Below, in pieces: positions 47,676 to 60,030 of a stretch of DNA of 64,000 nucleotides. The notes beneath the pieces were generated by a model that saw only the letters and a program-made list of their open reading frames with translations, did no database searches and was not told the origin of the DNA. Numbering within the stretch: position 1 is the first letter of the stretch; each line of letters opens with the position of its first letter. The stretch comes from Taenia hydatigena (lineage: Eukaryota > Platyhelminthes > Cestoda > Cyclophyllidea > Taeniidae), in the NCBI GenBank assembly GCA_036345935.2, contig JADWOT020000002.1, positions 992,001 through 1,056,000 on the forward strand. Reading direction: 5' to 3'. The translations under genes and the position numbers were made by a program.

Positions 47676-48689
47676 GCACAGAAAAATGGCAGCAGTGTTG
47701 TGTTTCAATAAAAAACTGCGCGGGCAAGGTGCAAGGAAGCGCAAAAGCTTCATCACCGAAACGTGGACTAAAAGGAGCGATTCTTTCCTTTTCTTGCAAG
47801 GGATAATTTCTTAAGCCAAGTCATGCGATCCGTCTTTGCGCATAACACCTTGAACTCAAATGCTATGACTTGAGTTTGAAGGCATCATCCGCTTTGCCGT
47901 TACGAACTGGCTCTTCAATATCGACAAAGGAGTTGCACAGATGCCATCGAGCTGACATCCGCAGTAGCCTTTCGGTAGTAGGCCACTGCCTTTGAATCCA
48001 CCCATTGATCCATCCTTCAATGTCTGCTTAACAGTTGTCGACGTGGGCTTCGTTCTTTGTACAGGCATTACTGAATTAGATCACCTTACGGCTTCCAAGT
48101 TTGTCTCAGACGAAATGGGGGAGGCGACTGTGTGGAGGAGAGGAAGGAGACGTGGAGTCAGTAGCTTCAGTCCTTCATAAGGTCAAGGTATCCAGGTGAG
48201 TCCGGTTTCATTTGATTTTGCGATTCTTAATGAATTTAAACTTTGATATATAGGAACACGTCTATGGGAATATTCATAATTTAATCTGAAAATGTTCTCT
48301 TAGACAGCAAAAATGCACTTCCTTATTGTAAGGGCATGGCGTCGGCTTGACAACTTGGAATTGATACTCTCCTCCAATTGTGTAGGCACAGTAATGTTTG
48401 TTGGGATTGATTTGCCATTGCCATTATTCCTCCTGAGAGTGGGGAGAAAAGAGCATAGTTGACACTGGATTGACAAATTGTGTGAGATCGCAGCCTCACA
48501 ACAATCTGCGGCGATTGCTTCGAAGGTGAATGATACTACTTTTGTTAAGCTACCATAAAAGAGGGTACGTGTGCGACGGCAGGCTGAAGGTACAGCTAAG
48601 TTTGCAAAACTATTCTGTTAGTGTCTGCATTGTCCGGCCATTGCCTTTATTGCTAGTGTTTGTAAGGGAGTCAAGGCGTGTGTGCTGGG
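47676..48689 (+). other. single-copy stretch, no gene confirmed
   Basis: Between Y copy 2 and inverted G. A + strand frame at 47992-48180 ends in a basic stretch (RRGRRRGVSS), but no domain or splice pattern supports a gene. Confidence 0.35.
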
Positions 48690-48699
48690 GTAAAGAAGA

Positions 48700-48880
48700 G
48701 TGAACGGGGCTTATAAGTGGGGAGGAAGTTCACTGTACGACATGTGCTAGCATGGCTATACGCACATGCACACCTCATTCTTCAGTGCCTTTGGGGTAGC
48801 ACGGGCTGCATGTTCGGCCTAGGTGGAAGGGCATTCAGCACTGCGAGTCGCCTTCATCACAATGACGCTAACTGCTTTCG
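48700..48880 (+). repeat. highly conserved 180-bp segment with hairpin
   Basis: Matches 61128-61300 inverted with about two differences over some 170 bp, while both flanks diverge quickly. It contains a perfect 7-bp inverted repeat, CATGTGC ... GCACATG (48740-48767), around a 14-nt loop. A 72-codon frame covers it, but no product is recognised. Confidence 0.55.
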
Positions 48881-49003
48881 CTCATGTTGCGAGGAAAGAA
48901 TAAGTGAATTAGCTGAATGCTGCACTGCTGCTTAGCAATCATTGTGTACGGCAAAATGGACGAACAGGTTAAGATAAAAGTTGTGGGTCTTTGTAGAAGT
49001 GGT

Positions 49004-49195
49004 AAAAGAAGAGGAGGAGGAGGAGGAGGAGGAGGAGGAGGAGGAGGAGGAGGAGGAGGGGGGAGGAGGAGGAGGAGAGGAGGGAGGAGAGGAGGTAGGA
49101 GGAGGAGGAGAGGTAGGAGGAGGAGGAGGAGAGGAGGAGGGAGGAGGAGGAGGAGGAGAGAGTGAGGGGGGAGAAAGGGGAAGGGAGGAGGGAAA
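49004..49195 (+). repeat. (GGA)n expansion, nearly pure purine
   Basis: About 190 nt of GGA-type repeats; the first 92 nt are pure purine, and only a few T bases follow (49096, 49114, 49163). The Gly/Arg/Glu-rich frames here are artefacts of the repeat. Confidence 0.95.
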
Positions 49196-50309
49196 TGTTG
49201 GATTGAGCGCCATCTAAAGGATGGTTGTCATGGAGTGGACTGTGGATCGCATTCTATGCTGAGATGACACTGACTGCGATACGACCACCCAAGTGACCGC
49301 AAGCAATACCGAGAAGGAAGCAAAGAGCAGCAAAACGTACTACAGGTGGAGGAATCAACGAAAAGGCTGCGTTAAGTGGATCGCTGTCAAACATCAGACC
49401 ATACACAAGTCAATAACAAACATGAAACCGAGGCATTCATTAAATGAAAGAAGGGAGGTATCGGCGTTGAGGAAGGGAACACAAATGTGGCTGCAGCATG
49501 AGGGGAGAAAGGGAAATATGGGAAACAAATGTGTGCGTGTTACAGAGGTGTGATGGGAAGACGAACTGTGGGATATGACTTAATAAAAACGAGTTTTTAT
49601 TCCCAAAAAAACACCAAAACATGGTTTTTAGTTGGCTGATTCCTACTAGAATTGAATGATGAAATGAGAGATTTAGAGATCTGGTTTGCAGTGGTTGTGT
49701 TAGTGGCGAGGATGTAATAAGAGCTGTTGGACGGGATGTGGAAGGAGGGGCAGTGGTGTGTGCATATGTTTATGGATGCATGCATGAGACAAAAATAATG
49801 GTAGCAATCGTAGTGTTTCAGGGAGAAAAAGGCAAATTAGTAATAAATGCATGTGTCACATATGTGTGACGGCGGAGTGAGGTGTGGAAATAGTTAAGTG
49901 AAACAGCATCGTGAAAAGAAAGAAGCAACGCTTGCATAGATGCTCGTATGATGTGTGACTAAAATAGGTTTAGTAAAAGAAAATAGAAGAGAAGTAGATG
50001 AAATGAGTGAAAGAATGTAGGAGTGAAGAACTTCCAGTTTTCAGTAAGTGGAGGTGGAAAAGAAGTGATGGTGGGTGGTAGAGTGGCATAAAGTGCCCTT
50101 ACTGGGTGCGTGCGGACGAGAGGATGGATAAGTGGGAGAAATGGGAATGTCAAAGTTAGAGGGGACCCCACTGCTACTACGCTCCTACTCAGAGGGTGTG
50201 AGTAGGCGAAAGGAAGATGTAGGTATAATGAGGAAGAAATCAAAAGGAACTTAAGAAACAGGAGTCGAAATTTGTGCAAGGAATTCACAAATATGGGATG
50301 AACTTGAAA

Positions 50310-50409
50310 NNNNNNNNNNNNNNNNNNNNNNNNNNNNNNNNNNNNNNNNNNNNNNNNNNNNNNNNNNNNNNNNNNNNNNNNNNNNNNNNNNNNNNNNNNN
50401 NNNNNNNNN
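50310..50409. other. assembly gap (100 N)
   Basis: Exactly 100 N, the conventional placeholder for a scaffold gap of unknown size. It sits inside block G where the inverted match to about 35435 would continue, so the repeat probably broke the assembly. Confidence 0.98.
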
Positions 50410-51405
50410 CACATCCACTCACGCTTTCATTTATCGGCTACGAACTACCCCGAATGAGTGTGCACAGGCAATAAAACAACCCGTTTTGTTGCCGTCTTGA
50501 GCCACGAAAGAGGAGATACTTGCTTTATAGGAATATTAGGCCCTCAACCATCAGTAAAACTACCTATCTGAATGAAAAAGGCATAAATACACACCACGCC
50601 GCAAGACACAAGTCAGTCGTACATTCACAACCTTGAACGGCCTTTGTGCTGCAGTTAACCAATTGAAATGGGCAAAAAGAAGAAGCATTAGAAACTATTA
50701 CAATTATTGTGAACAAAAGAAAGTTGTTGCTGCATAGAGGTTTCAATAAATGTAGCCAATAAATTATGTTGCAAAACGCACGGCCATGTTATTACATGTC
50801 CAGAATATATCAGCAACGATAAATCATCTAAAAGTATTGCAACCGCGCATAATTTCCTGTGCATAAGTCTGCAAATATTTTGCATGCGTTTGTACACATC
50901 ATTTATTGCCCATTTTCTTATTTACACTGGCAGAGTAACTTGTCCTGCTTGTGCATTTTGTAGCGCTCCGAGAATCCCTTGAAGCAAAAGAAGGCAGAAT
51001 ACTAAAGTAGAATATATATATATTCAACAGACAGAGGGAAATGGGCTGCTGGCATGGCCCTGAGGCTATCCTACGCAGCTAGGGCAGCATGGCACTTCTG
51101 TGACCCTGACCGAAACCAGTAGTCCAAACAAACAAAGTATTACATGCTTACCTCGCAAATTTATTAACGGATGCAAAAAATGTATTTCAACTAACAAAAA
51201 GGCAGAGGCCTGTGCCACAAGGCAGTTGAGACAGACGTTCATATGGAAGTAGAGGGAATGGAACAGAGGAGAGGATCTCGCCAGTCACATCTGGTAATAA
51301 GTTTATTAGACGCCAACAAGTACTCAAAGTCACTTTCCTGCCTAGAAGTGCAGCAGCGGCTGAAAAAGAAACGGAAAATACGGTGCATCAGCAGTCGACT
51401 ATGTT
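50410..51405 (+). other. single-copy AT-rich stretch after the gap
   Basis: No repeat partner in the window and no convincing frame. It contains a small (AT)n at 51012-51023. Because of the gap, its true neighbour on the left is uncertain. Confidence 0.4.
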
Positions 51406-52017
51406 TGTGAAGTTAGCAAGGGCAGTTCTTATTCGATGATGAGAAAAGAAAGACGCGTTACAACAGACAGAGTAGGGCCTACCTGCTCAGCTCCCATGTC
51501 AATGCAAACTCTACCACCTACACTTCCTAACATTCCTAAGGACTTGCCTTCCTTTCCTCATTTCCTTCTTTAGTTGCGCATTCCTTGCACAAATTTAGGC
51601 TATTATACTTTGATTTGACCATTTTTATCCTATCTGTCACATACCTTCTCCTACTTACGCCCTTCAAGTCGTACCCATCGACTAGGACAAACTCTCGCCT
51701 TCCCTTAATTTCATCCCTTTTTCTCTTCCTCCTCTCACTTAGACATCATTGCTGGTGTCTCATTTCTCCTCTTCCTACACCTCTTTTTCACCAACCAAAT
51801 AACAAGAAGAGTTAACTGGCACGAACAGGCCATGTGGACAGGTAGGCAGCAAGAGGGTTTCACTCACCACCGCCTTTTCTGCCCCCTACGCAGTATTTAC
51901 TCGCTCGCTCCTCCTCTTGCTTACTCGCTCGCAGCACACCCAATCCGTCCGTCAAACATTGGTCGGTCGACCGGTCGGCCGGCGGTTGGATGGATGGGCG
52001 AGTGGGTGGGTGGATGT
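51406..52017 (+). repeat. block P, diverged partial copy
   Basis: Begins with GGCAGTTCTTATTCGATGAT, matching about 5740 in copy P-A, and continues to X copy 5. It is more diverged than the other P copies. Confidence 0.5.
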
Positions 52018-52137
52018 GAAAGAAGTGCGTGCGACTGTGATAAACCATCGGGTTGATTCCGCTGATACACGCCGTGGTATTAAGTTGCGCTGATGGAGAA
52101 ACCGCAAAAATCATTGCCACTGGTGGGCTCGTGGGTG
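52018..52137 (+). repeat. block X core, copy 5 (diverged)
   Basis: The same position in the P-X-Z order as copy 1, but degraded: the 18S-like segment reads GGGTTGATTCCGC and the hairpin is lost. It looks like a decayed copy. Confidence 0.6.
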
Positions 52138-53520
52138 GATCACAAGACCTCCTAGACACTGAATGAAGGTTGATGATGTTGGAAAGTATGATGACTTTGG
52201 TATTCCGTGAGCAATGTGTTGTAGTGGTAGTTAAGACAGCATCTCTGTCGCGTTTTGACGAATGAAGCAATGAGATGTGCAAAGATCGTGGGCAGTGCGA
52301 AGGAGCTTGGGTTTGTTGTGGCTGCTATTAATAAGTGCTAATCTTGAAGTCCAGATGAATGTTCACTATAGTAGCATAAGTGCATTGCGGAGCGTGATAC
52401 TACTGTGGAGCCGGTCAGTAGAGGATGAGAGTGCTAGTGATTTGAAGAGGCTTAGTGGCAACAAGGGAAATGGTGCGGATGGTGCTGTGTGGACAATGTA
52501 TTGCGATAGTGAGTGAGTGGGTACTTCTGTCGAGTCTTGATACATCAAGTAAGGAGGCGAAGAGAATGGCGGGGAAAGATAGGCGGTGACAGGTAGCGCA
52601 TAAAGTGTTGAATGTGCGCGAAATCTTGTGGTCTGTATTGATACAGCTCCGACTGTGCCTGCGAGCTGCAAGTACTTGACTGGCCCTACAATGGCCAAGA
52701 TGAAAGGCAAAGTCAAACATGTAGGAGATGGAGTAAGGAGCGCAAGCCCACTATTGTTTAAAAATGCAGTGATTATCTGAATAGCCAACCAGCACCAAGC
52801 AAACTGACACAAGGCTGAGCATGCTACGCTAGGCTAAGGTAAGGCAGGCAGAAAAGTGCTAACGTCACCAGGCCAGGCTTGCTCACAGGACGTGAAGAGG
52901 GCGATGGTGAGGTTTAAATTTGTATGCTTGATATCTTATCATTCTGCATTGATGGAGAAAAGAGCGACGATTTGAAGGCAGTTAGATGGTAGAATTTGGC
53001 CTTTCCTGACCATTTCGAGCACACTTTGACTACGAAAAATTCAAAACAAGCAAATAAATGTATTTTAGGTCGAATTATTGGACGTCGACAGTACTGACCC
53101 CAGCAGCAGAATATGCATGGAAAGAAGACAAATAAGTGAAGGATAAATATATAAAGACAGTTGAAATAATGAGATGCAAATGTGGAATTCGCTATATTTA
53201 ACCAGATTAACAGATGTCAATTACCACATCAGCACTATCTAGCCAGAAAGTATATTTATTGGATGTCTGCTGCTTGGCGCACAGGCAGGTGTTTATTTAA
53301 CGCAACTTCATTCAAACAAAACGTGTCAAATCTCGTTCGTGCAAAAGATCGTTTGTTTCGAAACAACCAAATTTGATCCTTAGCATGCCTGGAGCAAAAA
53401 TAACAATTTGAGAGACAGGAATTATTGTTAAACTCATCATCAACACAGAATGCTTAGCCTTAGATCCTGAAGCTAAATGCAATGCCCACAATTCATCTAT
53501 TTGCCTCACTTAACCCACAA
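52138..53520 (+). repeat. block Z, copy 3 (diverged)
   Basis: Same order of landmarks as copy 1 but with many substitutions and a gap of about 50 bp near 53221. Part of the direct repeat of about 5720-11283 with 51406-56930. Confidence 0.5.
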
Positions 53521-54505
53521 TGTGTGATATTTTGCCATGTTGTTAAGAGCATGCCTTCACTCGGCAAACGAGATGGTGCTTGTACACGATACTGCCAATG
53601 GGCTGGAGACTGAAAGAGGCTTCGTGGTAGTAAGGAGGATGGTGATGGCAATATCGTGTGCGAATGTATGGTGATGGTAAATGGGTGGGCATCATTGCCA
53701 AATCTAAATGCATTAAGCTGGGACGTAAAGCAGATGGTGAGATAAGCAAGGCGGTGAGAGGTAGTGGGTAGGAAGTTATGTTTGCGAAGAAATCAGTATC
53801 CGATTTCTTCCATGTGAATTGGGCACGGTTGGCATTGATATAGCTCGGACTGTGAATAAGAACTGACATTGTTTGACTGAACCTACACGGGCTGTGAGGA
53901 AGGGCGAAGGCAGGCATAGAGTAAAAGTAGGTGAAGTAGAGGGCACTGGCGCACTATTAGTTGGCATCGTAACGGTTGTCTAACTAGACAACACGCATCG
54001 AGCTCAAGAAGTCGAAGCTAGGATTTGCTACGCCAGGATTTCCATGCTATGCAAAGACAAGCTAAGCCACGCCAAGTCTTTGGCCATCGTGTCACGGCAC
54101 TTTGGCTAGGAAGAATAGAGTATTGGCGTTTTATTCAAGGTGGCACTCAATGCGGCCCATAAAATGCAGCAGAATTTGACCCTGCCTCAGCACGTTCGCC
54201 AATGCACCACTCCGAATTTTGACTCCGTGCATAAGGCTGCAATTTGAGGCTTTCCCTCCCACTCTCACTGCCTTTGTCGCTGTCACCTCTATCCACGACA
54301 TTGTAGACCACGCACATGGGAGGGAAACTATTGTTCCGCTTTTAAATGCATTGAATGCAGACAGATGGCTCCCTCCTACCCCGTTCTACTCACAGGCATG
54401 GGATTGACGGGTGGCAGGACAGTGCAAGAGAGAAGGAATCGCTCCCAATACTTTCACACAGTATTGTTTGCCGTGTCCTCGTTCGCTTCGTGATTTTACC
54501 AAGAC
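53521..54505 (+). repeat. block M, copy 4
   Basis: Same M-to-D junction as copy 1. The minus-strand frame is interrupted (124 codons, 53543-53917). Confidence 0.5.
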
Positions 54506-56930
54506 TAGTAGGGTTGCCTGTGTTGCAGCTTGTAACTATGAAGATATACCAGGTTAAGACGGGCCGCTAAAACTGGTTTAAATAAGTCCTTATCCACCTC
54601 AATGAGGTGAGTGGAAAGAAGGAAAGGCTTTATCTGATCTTCAGCTAGTCAGCTCTAGTGCACTTGAGGTTCTACCCAAGTACTTCCTTCCGAACTGCCA
54701 ACGCGCCAAATGGCTAAAATTAGACAATTTGTGATATAGGCTTTCAATAATTTTTAAAGGCTGAAAGCCATGTAAATTTACAATTTTTATGTGGATCACG
54801 TTGGTGCACTAGAAAAGGCAACAATAAAGTTAAATTGAATGCGGTGTAGCGCAGCATGGTTTGCGCGTAAAAAGGAATAAATCGTGTTGCGTTGCGAGTT
54901 TAAAAATTTTGTAAAATTTTGTGCATGGAATTTCTTTAGAAGTGGAGTTATCTGCGGCAATAAAAAGGATAAAGGAAAATAAGCAAGAGAGAAAGATTGT
55001 TGTGGAGGAAGGCGAGCGTTCGGCCTTGCCAATGGAGGTAGGTCGAGTGGTGTCGATGAGGAAGAGTGGAGGATGGAATGGAGAACTTCAAATGGAATGG
55101 CGAGGAAGGGCAGTGATGTATGTGCATGGGTGTATCCATGCATGAGTCTATCACTAATGCTAGCAGTTCTAAGATTTTGAATAGGAAACGGTAAAGTTGG
55201 TAAAACATGCCTTGGAAAGATAAAATGAATAAGGAAGGGGAAAATATACACTACTTATGATTAATTATAAGAAAGCAATGAAATGAAAATCTGCTTGAGG
55301 AATAATGATAATGGAGATGGATAATAGGTAAAATGGACGTGACTATATGTTTGTCATGCACATGCGACGGTAAAAGATGAAATGAGATTATAGGCTTAAT
55401 GAATTCATGAGTAGCCTTCGAACGGAAACAATGAGCTTGCTTTTATAAGTAGGTGGTGACACACAGAAATAATGATAGGAGAAGGAGGGAGAATGGGGAG
55501 CCTAGCTTAGCGCTGAAATAAAAAGTCCTTTTTTACTGTTAGTAACTCGTAAATGGGAATAGAAGTGTGGAAAAGGAAAAGGAGATGCCTGCAAAGAATG
55601 TAGAAATGGAAGGAAGAAAAAGTGAAAGAAAGAAGGTGAGAATGCATGAGTGCGGTGGAAGTAAATTTAATGCTTATCAATGGAACAGTATTTGGTGGGA
55701 ATGAAAGAAGGGAAGAAGAGTGAGGTAAGAAACGTTGCACAAGCAATGAAGGTAGGAGGGTGGTGGGAAGAAATAGTGAGATGGGGTGTGAGGGAGAGAG
55801 GCGAAGGCACATGTAACAGAAGTGGAACAGGCAGAAGGGAAGAACGTCCATTAGCATTCTATAAGCAATTGTTGGGAAGGGGGTCAGTAGATCCAATAGT
55901 AAGATGTAAATATTGCTGTCGGTGGTGGAGATGTATGAAAAGGATCCGGAGAGAGTTTGTGCGTGCATTGAGTAATATGGCTAGAATGACTGGGAGGTCG
56001 CCAATTAAAGTAGGTTGTTAGATAAATGAACGAAGAAAAGGTGAGAAAGAGAGAAGGAAAGTAGAAGAGAAGTAGAATAAAACAAATAAAATGTAAATAG
56101 TGAATAAAAAGAGGAAAAAAGAAAAGGGAGAATGAAAGCTGAATGGGTGGAGATAGGAGTAGTGGGGCATCCGCTAGTAGATTATAGGTAGTTGCGGTGG
56201 TGGCGGTGCTGGAATGGGAGAGGTGCATGGAAAGAAAAAGTGTAAATGGTCGGAAGATCGAATGCATGGAAGGATGTTAAATGTAATTTACCAGATGAAT
56301 GGTGTTTAAAGAGAGAGGCAACTAAGGTATAGAGGAGCGGCAGAGAGAAGGCAGCCAAATACGCATGTGTGGTGGTGAGAGTGGGTGAGTAATGAGTGCA
56401 GGTGGTAGTAGTAGTAGTAGTGGGTGAATGCGTGTGGGTGAGTGCGTGGGCGAATGGATGGGATATGAGAGAGGCCGTAAAGGAAATTGGGAGGAGCAGA
56501 AGTGCGTCCGCGTGTGCGAGCTGTGAAATAACCTTGGGTCTAGATATTCTGAACCAAAGTCAAGCCACCCAAACCGATCAAATTACAGATAGGTCATTAA
56601 ATCAGAAAAAATCTCCGCAGAAGAAGGCAGTTCGACCCAAAAATCATTCGTTAGAATTGCATCACTACCGTTCAGACAACTATGCATGCAATCAATATGG
56701 GCTCCTAGACTATACTGATGGGGTTATTTGATGTGTCAGTGCCAATAAATAAATTCACAGGAGCATCAAAAATGAATAAACCAATAAAAAGATGCAAGTT
56801 AATTTTAGCGTAGGCGGTAGTTAATAAGTCGTGTCAACTTAAAAAACCACCTGTAGACAAAATATTGCATCACAAATGACAACACAATGTGGACGAAAAG
56901 AGCAACATAGGAAAGAGAGATCAGTCATGT
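54506..56930 (+). repeat. block D, copy 3
   Basis: Direct match to 8839-11283, followed by inverted X (56935). The purine-rich centre gives Glu/Gly/Arg-rich nonsense frames. Confidence 0.55.
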
Positions 56931-56934
56931 GATC

Positions 56935-57054
56935 CACTTACGGACCCATCAGTGGCATTACTTTATTGTAATGTCTTCATCAGCGCCACCTGGCACCACA
57001 GCGTTTTTCGGCAGGATCAACCAGGTGGTTTAGCACAGCCGCACGCACTTCATC
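56935..57054 (-). repeat. block X core, copy 6 (inverted)
   Basis: 17-mer at 57010-57026. Inverted partner of copy 4, with the same perfect CATTAC/GTAATG stem. Confidence 0.7.
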
Positions 57055-57464
57055 CACATCCACATTCATCCATCTACTCATCCATCCATCCAACCACCCA
57101 ACCAATGATTGACGGACGGATTGGATGTGGTGCAAGCGAGTAAGCAGGAGGAAGGCGAGCGAGTAAATACTGCGTAGAGAGCAGAGAAGGCGATGGTGTG
57201 TGAAACGCTCTCGCTACCTGGCCTGTTCGTGCCAGCTAACTCTTCTTGTTATCCGGTTGGTGAAGAAGGGGATTAAGAAAAGGAGAAATGAGACGTCAGC
57301 GATGATGAATGAATGGCGTTGGGGAGAGGAGAAGATGAAAGAATGGAAAGGGGGAGCTAATTACTTTTACTACTTGTTGGGCGTAAGTAGGAGAAGGGAG
57401 GTGACAGGTAGGATAAGAAAGAAAGGGTTCAACTAAAGTGCAATAGCTTAAATCTGTTTCTTTG

Positions 57465-58980
57465 GCAATGGGTGTCTCCCACGTAAACACTCATATATCA
57501 TTTGCTCGGCTCGCTTTATTTTATAAAGGTTCTGCCGCTTGGGCATGCGTCGTATGAATCCGGATGCTTCCTGAGTGATTTCCTGTCCAAGTACAAACGA
57601 GTTTGTGAGTATCAAGTAGTAGATTATGACTTAAAGTGGAAGGTTTCGCACTTATCAAGTCCTTCATTTTTGTGTCTGGTGGTGTGTCGCATACATGCAC
57701 CTACTTACTCAATTAAATCAAACTAGTGCATTTGCAGTATGACCCCTTTGGACCAGTCAAGGGTGATGCCTATTTTCTGCACCAACAAACGCCGCTGACA
57801 AGCTTGTGTAAAATTTCGAATTCCTCCATTCAACGTCAGCCTTGCTGCCTCTCCTTAAGTTAGGGCCAGATCAAAGTTTCACTTATTTGGTCTATTAACA
57901 TCCTCCATTGTTATTCACAACAAACCCTTCTTTGCGCACCAGTAGCAGTCCTCCTTGTTTGTGTCAAGAGAGGATTGAGCTGGAACGATCAAATCAGAAG
58001 AGAGCGATCCCATGGCAATCACCACATCAGCGAGGCTGTGAGCTGTATTGATTTAGTGTAAACCGCTTTTCTCAGACGGCAACGCCTCTTCCATCACTTT
58101 GGTCAACCACTAACTCAAGTCGACAATGGCTACGTGATTCAAAAGGTTACGAATGATGAAAATTTGAATGGTAAAGGTAATGACGCTTATTCCTTTGCGT
58201 CCCTTCAACTCTTGTGCTCCATATTACTCCTATTGTGTAAGATGACGTCCATTTCATCTAGACTTGTCAGGGAAAGTCCGAGTACACAGCAAAAGCACCA
58301 CACACACAGATACTCCCCTATCCATTGTGTTCTCTTTTATCCTTCGTTCCTTGCGCTGAAGAATGGGGTTGGGGATTGACTAAAGTTGTCCTGGCGATAT
58401 ATTAAGCAGGTGGATAGGTGGAAAGTTATTAAAACAAGGAAAGAATGATGCTGTAGTGAATAAGGCTCCATTTTTGGAAGACAAGCTGAGAAAGAGAACT
58501 TGCCAAGTACTTGGCTTTACATAGTGTCATGCTCTTCTTCTCCCTCTTTTTCCTCCTCACAAGCAACCGAAAACTCGACACCACAAGGCAGGACTGAACC
58601 CAACGATTCCCCTTGATATCAACTTCTGGCCCTTAGTCCGCGCTTACTCTTCCAAAATTTACTAATGGCTATGAGGCCACATCGAAAGCAACGCAGAAAA
58701 CACGACCCAAGTAGCACCAGTGATTGTTCCACCTGCAAAATCACGCCAACTGTAGTTAGTTGGTCCAACGAGTCTATCCCTTCTCCGTAGCCAGTATGCA
58801 CAACCGTCCTTCACCACCTTTATTGCTTTCAATGCCGACAATAGTCGTGCTAACAATGATTTGGTGATATGGAACACACTCACTTTTAACAATCCTTTGG
58901 CCTCACCTGTTAGTAAACCAACCATCTGAATAAGAAGAAACGCAGAAAACAAATGCGCAACAAATCAACCAGTACAGTCT
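57465..58980 (-). repeat. block Y, long copy 3
   Basis: Inverted partner of 29374-31160; positions in the two arms sum to about 88623 through most of the block. It shares the M-to-Y junction and the missing 240-bp segment, so the two copies come from one duplicated segment and not from two insertions. Confidence 0.6.
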
Positions 58981-60030
58981 TGGTAAAATCACGAAGCGAA
59001 CGAGGACACGGCAAACAATATTGTGTGAAAGTATTGGGAGCGATTCCTTCTCTCTTGCACTGTCGTGCCGCCCGTCAACCCCATGCCTGTGAGTAGAACG
59101 GGGTAAGAGGGAGCCATCTGTCTGCATTCAATGCATTTAAAAGCGGAACAATAGTTTCCTTCCCATGTGCGTGGTCTACAATGTCGTGGAGAGAGGTGAC
59201 AGCGACGAAGGTAGTGAGAGTGGGAGGGAAAGCCTCAAATTGCAGCCTTATGCACGGAGTCAAAATTCGGAGTGGTGCATTGGCGAACGTGCTGAGGCAG
59301 GGTCAAATTCTGCTGCATTTTATGGGCCGCATTGAGTGCCAAAGTGGCCAAAGTGGCGTGACACGATGGCCAAAACTTGGCGTGGCTTAGCTTGTCTTTG
59401 CATAGCATGGAAAGCCTGACGTAGCAAATCCTAGCCTAGATTTGTTGAGCTCGATGCGTGTTTTCTAGCTAGACAAACGTTACGATGCCAACTAATAGTG
59501 CGCCAGTGCCCTCTACTTCACCTACTTTTACTCTATGCCTGCCTCCGCCCTTCCTCACAGCCCGTGTAGGTTCAGTCAAACAATGTCAGTTCTTATTCAC
59601 AGCCCGAGCTATATCAATGCTAACCGTGCCCAATTCACATGGAAGAAATGGGATACTGATTTCTTCGCAAGCATAATTTCCAAACCTCTGCCTCTCACCG
59701 CCTTGCTTATCTCACCACCTGCTTTACCCCCAGGCTTAATGCATTTATATTTGGCAAATGTACCCACTTGTTTACCTTCACCACACATTCGACACACAGT
59801 ATCGCCATCACTACCACGAAGCCTCTTTCAGTCCCCAGCCCATCGGCAGTACCGCTCTCCAAATGCGCACCACTGTCGTGTACAAGCACCAACTCGGTTG
59901 TCAAGTGAAGACATGCTCTTAACATCATGGCAAAATACTACGCATTTTAGGTTAAGTGAGGCAAATAGATGGGTTGTGGGCATTGCATTTAGCTTCAGGA
60001 TGTAAGACTAAGCATTTTGTGTTGATAATG
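58981..60030 (-). repeat. block M, copy 5 (inverted)
   Basis: Inverted partner of 28334-29373 with the same M-to-Y junction. It passes directly into block G at about 60031. Confidence 0.55.

Larger units (their letters stand above)
48690..50309 (-). repeat. block G, long copy 2 (inverted)
   Basis: Inverted partner of 35435-36650 and of 60031-61310. It carries a GGA expansion (49004-49195) absent from both partners. It is interrupted on the right by an assembly gap, where the match to 35435 would continue. Confidence 0.6.

Noticed and set aside
48917..49217. Gly/Arg- and Glu-rich proteins over the GGA tract
   Set aside because: All three frames are open only because the triplet repeat lacks stops.
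28346..60005. Single giant LTR or terminal-inverted-repeat transposon with 6-kb arms
   Set aside because: Arms are composites of several repeat blocks, the interior contains a host-type kelch gene, and no integrase, transposase or reverse transcriptase frame is seen.
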